Positions 6,869-12,509 of a stretch of DNA of 12,509 nt are shown here, piece by piece. The notes beneath the pieces are model-generated. The model did no database searches, was not told the DNA's origin, and worked only from the letters and a program-made list of their open reading frames with translations. Made by a program: the position numbers and the translations under genes. The stretch lies in the NCBI GenBank assembly GCA_049670505.1, contig JBATTK010000005.1:1-12509 (forward strand), written 5' to 3'. The stretch's first letter is position 1, and each line of letters starts with the position of its first letter. Source of the DNA: JBATTK01 sp049670505. GTDB taxonomy: Bacteria > Bacteroidota > Bacteroidia > Flavobacteriales > Flavobacteriaceae.

Positions 6869-6901
6869 CAAATTTAAAACTTTTACGGCAGTAGGGATCA
6901 A
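6869..6901 (-). promoter_or_regulatory. Promoter of pheS
   Basis: In the 79-base gap between the SulP transporter stop and pheS, the minus strand carries TAAATTTG at 6876-6869, an exact match to the Bacteroidota -7 element TAnnTTTG. A TTG at 6901-6899 lies 22 bases upstream, within the spacing reported for this phylum. A start about 5-7 bases downstream would leave a leader of roughly 13-15 bases before the pheS ATG at 6849, with no Shine-Dalgarno sequence. I saw no T-box-like or attenuator-type leader, and the short leader leaves no room for one. Confidence 0.55.
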
Positions 6902-6928
6902 TAATTTCCGCTAATTCAAAAAAGAGGG

Positions 6929-8812
6929 TTACACTTCAGATGGGATGTGTTCATCCTTTACGTTGCTCTTTATCCATTCCAGACATTCCTCAAACGTGGC
7001 AAAGATGTGTTCCTCTGGAATTAAATCCGGTATAATATCCACACGCTCCATCATATATCTAGGTTGGGGGAGTACGTCTACGAACAATACGTAGATGTCC
7101 GATTTTCGAAGATCGATCAAAATATCTTCCAGCGCATACAGTCCGGATTGATCCATATATTGCATGCGATCCATACGTATGATTACCGTAGAGGCGGTTT
7201 CGGGTATTTGGTCCGCGAGCGCTTGGAATTCACTGGTGGAGCCAAAAAAGAGTGGGCCTTTCAAATGTTTTATAAAAACTTCTTCCTGTAAGTTCTTAGG
7301 AAAGTCCATTTCGTCCGACCACGCCTTCTCTTTTTCCAAAGTCTTCACATCCGAACGTTCGGCGGTAAGGTCTCCCATTTTTTTCATGAACATCAGGGAG
7401 GCGATGACCAAACCGATACCTACGGCATATACTAGGTTCCAAAAAGTGGAAAGTACTAAAACAATGAGCATTACTATAACTTCGGAGCTTAGTTTTAAAG
7501 GCCCTAATTTGATGTCCCTGGGTAAACTGGGAATAGCTCTTAATCCTTTATAATCCATTACGCTGATGCCTACTGTAATTAAGATGCCTGCGAGTACCGC
7601 TGCAGGTATTTGTGATGCTATGGGCCCTAGGGCCAATAAAATGAACAATAAAAGAATCCCCGCTATCATTCCGGAGAGTTTGGTTTTCCCGCCAGAATTA
7701 ATGTTGACCACCGTACGTATAGTGGCTCCGGCACCGGGAATGCCCGCAAAAATTGCCGCAACACTATTTCCTATTCCTTGGCCCACTAATTCTTTATTGG
7801 GTCTGTGCTTCGTTTTCGTCATATTATCCGCCACTACCGAGGTCAATAACGAATCTATGGCGCCCAAAAGTGCCAATGTTAGTGCTGTGAATATGTAAGG
7901 TGTCAAGGCGCCCAGTTCAAATTGGGTAAAGATTTCCAGATGGGGCAAGGGCAGTCCTTCCGGTATTTTTTCGATAGCCCTATAATCCAGCCCAAAACCA
8001 TAGGCGATGCCTGATACGAGTATCAGGGCAATCAACGTACTTGGCACTGCGGTGGTTATTCGCTTAAAGCCAAAGATGATGATGATCGTGGAAATTGTCA
8101 ATATGAGCTCTAACCAATTGATATTCTGTAATGCTTTGGGCACGGCCTTTAATGCTCCAATAACTCCCGAAGCTTCGGAAGCGGCCAAGGTTTTTGCCTC
8201 TTCCAAAATTGCTGGTTCGCTTACTTCATGGGAACGTTTAATAGTCTCTTCAAAATCTTCTAGAACCAAAATTCCTTCCCCGGCCTCTTCCCTCAGTATA
8301 TTTTCCAAGATCAATTCTTCAGCTTGTGGCTTAAATTGGTTCACGAAAGTATCGTCCTCTTTGGGATAGTAGCCAAGGGCGGGCAAAATCTGAGTGATAA
8401 TAATAATAACCCCTATAGCGGTCATAAAACCGGAGACTACCGGATAGGGAATGTATCGAATGTATTTCCCAAGGCCTAAAAGCCCTAGTCCTATCTGCAT
8501 TAGGCCCGCCAAAAGAAACACCGTAAGAATAGCCGGCAATGCCTTTTCAACACTACCGTCATAAATTGCGATAATACCCGCTATTACCACCATGCTTACT
8601 GCGGTCATGGGTGCAGTAGGGCCTGAAATTTGAGTGTTGGTACCCCCGAACAGTGCTGCGAAAAAGCTGATGAATATGGCACCGTACAATCCGGCACTTG
8701 GCCCCAATCCTGAACTTACGCCAAAGGCAAGTGCAAGAGGCAATGCCACGATTCCCGCCGTTATACCACCAAATAGGTCGCCTTTAAGATTTTTAAACAA
8801 GTTTTTCATCAT
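6929..8812 (-). CDS. SulP (SLC26-like) anion transporter with C-terminal STAS domain, likely bicarbonate or sulfate
   Basis: The 627-residue protein has the SulP membrane core and a cytoplasmic STAS domain. GDLFGGITAGIVALPLALAFG (11-31) starts helix 1. QISGPTAPMT (61-70) is the substrate-site helix 3 region, and GAIDSLLTSVVAD (317-329) is helix 8. D320 and T324 have the Asp-xxx-Thr spacing of the sodium site in cyanobacterial BicA. The STAS domain covers about 512-616, with the conserved DQSG Ser at 556. An extended hydrophilic, Glu-rich loop at about 148-228 (KEDDTFVNQFKPQAEEL and on) separates two membrane segments, longer than usual for the family. The carbonic anhydrase gene 31 bases upstream points to bicarbonate as substrate. 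The frame is open upstream to 8986, but that part lies inside the carbonic anhydrase gene and does not look like SulP sequence, so the ATG at 8812 (or 8809) is used. Confidence 0.92.
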   Translation of the reverse strand: MMKNLFKNLKGDLFGGITAGIVALPLALAFGVSSGLGPSAGLYGAIFISFFAALFGGTNTQISGPTAPMTAVSMVVIAGIIAIYDGSVEKALPAILTVFLLAGLMQIGLGLLGLGKYIRYIPYPVVSGFMTAIGVIIIITQILPALGYYPKEDDTFVNQFKPQAEELILENILREEAGEGILVLEDFEETIKRSHEVSEPAILEEAKTLAASEASGVIGALKAVPKALQNINWLELILTISTIIIIFGFKRITTAVPSTLIALILVSGIAYGFGLDYRAIEKIPEGLPLPHLEIFTQFELGALTPYIFTALTLALLGAIDSLLTSVVADNMTKTKHRPNKELVGQGIGNSVAAIFAGIPGAGATIRTVVNINSGGKTKLSGMIAGILLLFILLALGPIASQIPAAVLAGILITVGISVMDYKGLRAIPSLPRDIKLGPLKLSSEVIVMLIVLVLSTFWNLVYAVGIGLVIASLMFMKKMGDLTAERSDVKTLEKEKAWSDEMDFPKNLQEEVFIKHLKGPLFFGSTSEFQALADQIPETASTVIIRMDRMQYMDQSGLYALEDILIDLRKSDIYVLFVDVLPQPRYMMERVDIIPDLIPEEHIFATFEECLEWIKSNVKDEHIPSEV

Positions 8813-8843
8813 TGGATCGGAGTAATCGGTTGGTTTGCCAAGA

Positions 8844-9476
8844 TTACAAGCGTATTTTATAGATATCGTCCAGTTTGGAATTATCTTCCATAGAAACCTG
8901 CAGGTCATTTGCAATACCGGTCTTAATATCATACGCCCACCCGTGTAGATGGAGGAATTCCCCTTTTTCCCATGCATTTTGAACAATGGACGTTTTGGCC
9001 AGATCGGTTACCTGCTCCTGTACGTTCAGTTCCACCAACCTATCCCAACGTTTGTCTTCATCCGTTATGGCCTCTAGTTCATCTACATGAATTTTGTAAA
9101 TATCCTTTATATGTCGAATCCACTTACCAACGAATCCAACAGTGCTGTGGCCCATGGCCGCTTTTACACCTCCACATCCGTAATGCCCACAGACTATAAT
9201 ATGCCTCACTTTCAAAGCGTTTACCGCGTATTCCAAAACACTTAGCATATTGATATCCGTATGGATGGCCATATTCGCAATATTTCTATGGGTAAAGACC
9301 TCACCGGGTTCTGCGCCGATTATCTCGCTTGCCGGTACCCTGCTATCCGCGCAGCCGATCCACAAAAGAGGTGGATGCTGGCCTTTTGCCATTTCATCAA
9401 AATAGTGCGGATTCTCTTTCAATTTGTCCGATGCCCATTTTTTGTTCTTTTGCAAAATATCTTTATAGTAAAGCAT
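8844..9476 (-). CDS. Beta-class carbonic anhydrase
   Basis: The enzyme converts CO2 and water to bicarbonate and a proton, using zinc, in the cytoplasm. The 210-residue protein has all ligands of the beta class: C42, D44 and R46 in WIGCADSRVPAS (the Asp-Arg dyad), then H98 and C101 in CGHYGCGGVKAA. GEVFTHRNIAN (58-68) is the usual active-site strand. Length and motif spacing resemble E. coli Can. There is no signal peptide. It is the first gene of a two-gene unit with the SulP transporter, 31 bases apart; carbonic anhydrase and SulP also occur as single fused proteins in other bacteria, which supports a shared role in bicarbonate supply or pH balance. An exact -7 promoter element lies about 70 bases upstream. 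Confidence 0.95.
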   Translation of the reverse strand: MLYYKDILQKNKKWASDKLKENPHYFDEMAKGQHPPLLWIGCADSRVPASEIIGAEPGEVFTHRNIANMAIHTDINMLSVLEYAVNALKVRHIIVCGHYGCGGVKAAMGHSTVGFVGKWIRHIKDIYKIHVDELEAITDEDKRWDRLVELNVQEQVTDLAKTSIVQNAWEKGEFLHLHGWAYDIKTGIANDLQVSMEDNSKLDDIYKIRL

Positions 9477-9547
9477 AGCTACAGATTTTAGAATGAAAAC
9501 AAGATGTTAAATAAGTAATAGGAGAAAGGTAAAAAATAGCCTCTGAA

Positions 9548-9555
9548 CAAATATA
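9548..9555 (-). promoter_or_regulatory. -7 promoter element of the carbonic anhydrase-SulP unit
   Basis: In the 112-base gap between batE and the carbonic anhydrase gene, the minus strand reads TATATTTG at 9555-9548, an exact match to TAnnTTTG. No clear -33 TTG sits at the right distance; the closest is a TTTAA around 9580. A start near 9542 would give a leader of about 65 bases, AT-rich and without a Shine-Dalgarno sequence. No strong hairpin followed by a T run was found after batE, so read-through from the bat operon cannot be excluded. Confidence 0.45.
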
Positions 9556-9588
9556 AAAGTAATGCTATGATAGAGTGTTAAAGAAATC

Positions 9589-10347
9589 TTAAAAATCTTT
9601 TAGCAATTTTATATCTTCGGAAGAGATCCACCCCGTTTTGCCATCCGCAAGTGCTATCTTTTTCCAATCGTTAAGTCGTTCCAATACATTTACTTTCGTA
9701 CCCTCATGCAGTGTAAAAGCTTCTTGGCTTCTATTATTGGGTTCGGATTTCACAACGGATACTTCCGGGAATACGATGGCGGGTTGGTCTTTTTTAAAGT
9801 CGGTATATTGCAAATAAGCAAGTGCAATAGCCAGAACTGCAATAATAAGGGAGACCATACTGACGATAAAGGCTATTCTTTTTTGGGTTGCATATCGAAA
9901 GAAGTAGAAAGCAATATAGGACAATACAAAAAGTATCATAAACCATACAGCGGTCCGAGCCCATTGTTCAAAAGATAAAAATTCGACAATAGCTCCATAT
10001 ATTTTGGACATACCGGTTTCCGGAAGCTCCTCAATAGCGTCCAAAGTCATATTCTGGGCAAATCCAAGGTTGTTTTGTATTTCGGGGTTATTTGGTTTTA
10101 ACAGCAGGGCTTTTTCATAATAATAGATGCTAGGAGCTATTTGGTTCATCTTATAGTAAGCGTTCCCAAGATTAAAGTAAAGCTCTGCCGAATGCTCCCC
10201 ATTTTCCAAAATCTTTAAATAATTCTCGGCAGCTTTTTCGTAGTCCCCTGCGTTGTATGCATCCGTCGCCCGGGCGAACAGTGCATTATTTTGGGCAGTA
10301 CCCAAAAATGATGACATCAAAAGGAGAACGATCATTAATTTTTTCAT
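9589..10347 (-). CDS. batE: BatE: TPR and SH3-domain membrane protein of the bat operon
   Basis: The 252-residue protein has a signal peptide (1-18, ending GTAQ) and two tetratricopeptide repeats at about 22-49 (ARATDAYNAGDYEKAAENYL) and 55-88 (AELYFNLGNAYYKMNQIAPS). A linker to residue 130 follows, then two membrane helices (about 133-150 and 158-179) and a bacterial SH3 domain (about 191-249, with LHEGTKVNVLERLNDWKKI and GKTGWI). This domain order is that of BatE. Bat proteins, first linked to aerotolerance in Bacteroides, form a membrane-associated complex with MoxR-type ATPase and von Willebrand A proteins; their biochemical role is still unclear. The TPR part would face the periplasm. 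The start is 2 bases after the batD stop, so the genes are translationally coupled. It is the last gene of the operon here. Confidence 0.9.
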   Translation of the reverse strand: MKKLMIVLLLMSSFLGTAQNNALFARATDAYNAGDYEKAAENYLKILENGEHSAELYFNLGNAYYKMNQIAPSIYYYEKALLLKPNNPEIQNNLGFAQNMTLDAIEELPETGMSKIYGAIVEFLSFEQWARTAVWFMILFVLSYIAFYFFRYATQKRIAFIVSMVSLIIAVLAIALAYLQYTDFKKDQPAIVFPEVSVVKSEPNNRSQEAFTLHEGTKVNVLERLNDWKKIALADGKTGWISSEDIKLLKDF

Positions 10348-10349
10348 GC

Positions 10350-12131
10350 CTATAGTTGTTTGTCCAAATAAGAGATTACTTCACTGGCCTTAGTATAATC
10401 CTGTTGCATCTGAACGTCCGAGAATGGGCTGTATCTCGCAGCCTCACAATTCTTGAGCAATCCGATAAAACCTTCTTTAGTGGTTTGATCGACCTCTCTT
10501 TCCGTTAACAATACTATTATTTTATCCTTACTGAACTCGGAAGTCTCTATTTTCAACTTTGCCTTCAAGTAATTATGTAGTGCTTTCTCCAAGGCAATGT
10601 AAAAAGCTTCTTTGTTTCCTAATGTTTTCTTGGCCTTTGATAAATATTTTCGTGCCAATCTGTTGGCTTTTTTAATTTTGTTACCTGCAACGTCACTAGC
10701 AATGGCCTCCCTTTTCTTTCCTAGGAGAATGGATATCGGAATCAATAATAGGGGCAGAAATAGCCACATGTAAAAACGTGTCGAACCAAAAAAATAATTG
10801 GTTCCAATGGACGTCAAATCCGTCGTTAATTTAATGAAACCAAATTGATTTCCGGCGTTTACTACTGTTTTCCGATTGTTTGTAGAAGACCCTGCTGATC
10901 CTATAGTGCTGTCCGTGGGGCCTTCCATCACATTAATTAAAATTTCGTCGGAATTCAAGGTGCTGTATTTTCCCGTTTTAGGGTTGAAATAACTGAAGGA
11001 AATACTGGGAATAGGATATTTGCCCCTGTAAGAAGGTACAATGGTATAATTGTTCGTTACTTTCCCCTCCATGCCGGAAAGGGTAGTACGAACACTTTCC
11101 TTAAATTCTGGATCATAAACTTCCAAAGAGCTGGGTAGGCTTGGTTCTGGTAGTTGGAATAATTTAAGATTGCCTTTGCCTTTTACCTCTACCTTGGCCT
11201 GTAAGGATTCGGAGGCGTTTAAAGCAGTTTTGCTGGCCGTGACCGAAAAATCAAAATTGCCGACAGCACCGCTAAAATTGGCAGGTTTGCCTTCAGTTGG
11301 TAGTGTCTTTACATTTAACGTTCGTTTACCGGCGGATACTGTTTTATTGGTTTGTGTATATACTCTGCCTCCAAAGAAATCACGGCGGTTGGTAGGTACA
11401 TCTATAGTGACATCTAAAGAAAGTGGTTCTATGTCCAGTTTTCCGGTTTTTTGCGGATATAATACCACCCGCTTCAATATTACATACCGGTACGCTTTTC
11501 CTTGATAGGTTCCGTTCTGTACGTTGTACTTGGTTACCGGGATATCCTGACTCCAGAAGTTATTGTATTTGGGGTTATCCAATGCCCGAAAGTTGGTCAC
11601 ATTAATGAACTGACTTACATATAGCTTATAGACAACACTGACCGCTTCGTTAAGATATGGTTTAGGTTTGGATACTTCCGCTACCAAATGCAGACTCTCA
11701 TCGGCTACATCGTCAACGGTCATTTCGTCACTTGGCTTATCTACCGCTGCGGTAACCTCAACCTTTTTGGAGAGCGATTTATAGGTTTTTCCATCAATTA
11801 CGATGGTTGCCTGTTTAATGGAGAAGGTTCCACGGGCGGTAGGTGCCAACGTATAGGAATAGGTTTTGGAGAAACTTCTTACCCCGTTGATCCAAGAGGA
11901 GCTAATGGCCTGTGACGGTCCCATCAATACCCTAAAACCATTAAAATCCGGTGGATTAAAATCATCCCCGTCCTTGTTCATGACAAAATCTACCCGAAGA
12001 CGTTCGTTAATGCCCAGTTTACTTTTGCTTAGCTTAACTTCAAAGGTAATACCGTCATCTTGGGCCTTTGTTGTAAAAGCCAAGAATAGCAGGGGAATTA
12101 AAATCGAAATTTGTTTAAAACTCATCCGCAT
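10350..12131 (-). CDS. batD: BatD: large membrane-anchored protein of the bat operon
   Basis: The 593-residue protein has an N-terminal signal peptide (about 1-24, ISILIPLLFLAF then TTKAQ). A long extracytoplasmic region of beta-rich repeated domains follows, beginning ITFEVKLSKSKLGINERLRV, the standard BatD opening; similar strand patterns recur at FSVTASKTALNASESLQAKV. One membrane helix lies at about 454-471 (MWLFLPLLLIPISILLG). The cytoplasmic tail of about 120 residues is basic and helical, with KKANRLARKYLSKAKKTL and YSPFSDV near the end. The likely role is as a scaffold in the Bat membrane complex. The start is set at the ATG at 12131, because the batC stop and this ATG share a base (TAATG), a typical coupling overlap; ATG 12125 is also possible and a TTG at 12137 is rejected. 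Confidence 0.92.
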   Translation of the reverse strand: MRMSFKQISILIPLLFLAFTTKAQDDGITFEVKLSKSKLGINERLRVDFVMNKDGDDFNPPDFNGFRVLMGPSQAISSSWINGVRSFSKTYSYTLAPTARGTFSIKQATIVIDGKTYKSLSKKVEVTAAVDKPSDEMTVDDVADESLHLVAEVSKPKPYLNEAVSVVYKLYVSQFINVTNFRALDNPKYNNFWSQDIPVTKYNVQNGTYQGKAYRYVILKRVVLYPQKTGKLDIEPLSLDVTIDVPTNRRDFFGGRVYTQTNKTVSAGKRTLNVKTLPTEGKPANFSGAVGNFDFSVTASKTALNASESLQAKVEVKGKGNLKLFQLPEPSLPSSLEVYDPEFKESVRTTLSGMEGKVTNNYTIVPSYRGKYPIPSISFSYFNPKTGKYSTLNSDEILINVMEGPTDSTIGSAGSSTNNRKTVVNAGNQFGFIKLTTDLTSIGTNYFFGSTRFYMWLFLPLLLIPISILLGKKREAIASDVAGNKIKKANRLARKYLSKAKKTLGNKEAFYIALEKALHNYLKAKLKIETSEFSKDKIIVLLTEREVDQTTKEGFIGLLKNCEAARYSPFSDVQMQQDYTKASEVISYLDKQL

Positions 12132-12509
12132 TACCAATCTTTTTCATTCTTTACCTTAACACCTTTTAGCTTTTTACCTTCAATTTTTTCCTGCACTTTT
12201 TTCTCTTCGTTCTGCATTGCCTCTAGCAAATTTTTAATCTGCTGTGGAGATAATTGATTAGGTCTGGGTTGCTGCTGTTGTTTTGGTTGATCGCCTTGAT
12301 CGGGTTGTTTCTTTTTTTCCTCTTTTTTATCGCCATCACCCTCCTTATTATCTTCCTTCTTCTCATCTCCATTGTCCCCTTCATCGCCTTTGTTCTTATT
12401 CTCGTCCTTATTTTGATCACCTTCGTTCTCGTCTTTTTTATTGTCCCCTTCGTCTTTTTGGTCTTGGTTTTTGTCTTTATTATTATCCTCTTTATCCTGA
12501 TCGCCCTTG
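12131..12509 (-). CDS. batC: BatC, C-terminal part only (charged low-complexity linker and conserved tail); runs off the right edge
   Basis: The leftward frame is open from the right edge to the TAA at 12133-12131. About the first 75 visible residues are a low-complexity stretch made almost only of D, E, K, N, Q and G (for example KGDQDKEDNNKDKNQDQKDE). A QPKQQQQPRPNQLSPQQ segment follows, and then the conserved end IKNLLEAMQNEEKKVQEKI ... KGVKVKNEKDW. That ending, together with the position directly before batD, identifies BatC, a TPR protein. The signal peptide and TPR repeats expected at the N-terminus lie outside the window. The charged tract is also why other frames of this DNA look open. 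The last base is shared with the batD start codon. Confidence 0.85.
   Translation of the reverse strand, partial: KGDQDKEDNNKDKNQDQKDEGDNKKDENEGDQNKDENKNKGDEGDNGDEKKEDNKEGDGDKKEEKKKQPDQGDQPKQQQQPRPNQLSPQQIKNLLEAMQNEEKKVQEKIEGKKLKGVKVKNEKDW

Noticed and set aside
7064..8369. Several plus-strand reading frames opposite the SulP gene
   Set aside because: They are antisense to a well-supported gene, have no recognisable domains, and follow its codon pattern.
8813..8986. 58-codon N-terminal extension of the SulP transporter
   Set aside because: The frame is open, but it lies within the 3' end of the carbonic anhydrase gene in another frame and has no SulP-like sequence. The ATG pair at 8812/8809 starts the family-typical N-terminus.
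9580..9601. AAAGA...TCTTT inverted repeat at the end of batE
   Set aside because: The stem is 5 AT-rich base pairs with a long loop, too weak for a terminator call.
12223..12420. Arg/Lys-rich leftward reading frame of 65 codons
   Set aside because: It is an out-of-frame reading of the repetitive AAG/GAT/GAA DNA that encodes the charged linker of BatC.
1..12509. Mobile element, CRISPR array, tRNA/rRNA or defence island
   Set aside because: No transposase, integrase, repeat-spacer pattern, terminal repeats, tRNA cloverleaf or recognised defence gene was seen on reading both strands.

Overview
The window looks like ordinary chromosomal DNA from a Bacteroidota bacterium, most likely a marine member of the Flavobacteriaceae. 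The signs are a moderate-to-low GC content, almost no Shine-Dalgarno sequences, several exact matches to the Bacteroidota -7 promoter element TAnnTTTG, and part of a bat (Bacteroides aerotolerance) operon. The genus cannot be fixed from the sequence alone. I see no rRNA, tRNA, CRISPR array, insertion sequence or phage gene. No gap between genes exceeds 150 bases.

Left part (1-2973). At the left edge is the C-terminal half of a short-chain dehydrogenase (SDR) that begins 5 bases after dinB, so it is probably a remnant. dinB (DNA polymerase IV) runs leftward. Only 27 bases separate its ATG from a rightward three-gene operon: an atypical NAD(P)-binding SDR, a CYTH-domain protein (triphosphatase or adenylyl cyclase superfamily), and a YCII-domain lipoprotein. 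The genes in this operon abut or overlap (TAAATG, then ATGA), so they are probably translated together. The operon converges on the next leftward gene and overlaps it by 23 bases.

Middle part (2951-6901), all leftward. A Tat-exported HisC-like aminotransferase is followed 8 bases later by an AEC-type permease. This pairing of a predicted periplasmic PLP enzyme with a transporter is one of the more interesting parts of the window. Before it comes pheS (phenylalanyl-tRNA synthetase alpha subunit), which has a recognisable promoter and is followed 6 bases later by a 131-residue protein of unknown function.

Right part (6929-12509), all leftward. A beta-carbonic anhydrase and a SulP-family transporter with a STAS domain form a two-gene unit, probably for bicarbonate or CO2 handling. 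The transporter carries an unusually long acidic loop. At the right edge is the end of the bat operon: the C-terminus of batC, all of batD and all of batE, tightly coupled. Upstream bat genes (moxR, batA, batB) would lie beyond the edge.

No clearly new defence, mobile or biosynthetic system is visible. The best leads are the exported aminotransferase-permease pair, the SDR-CYTH-YCII operon, the long loop in the SulP transporter, and the SDR remnant fused up against dinB.
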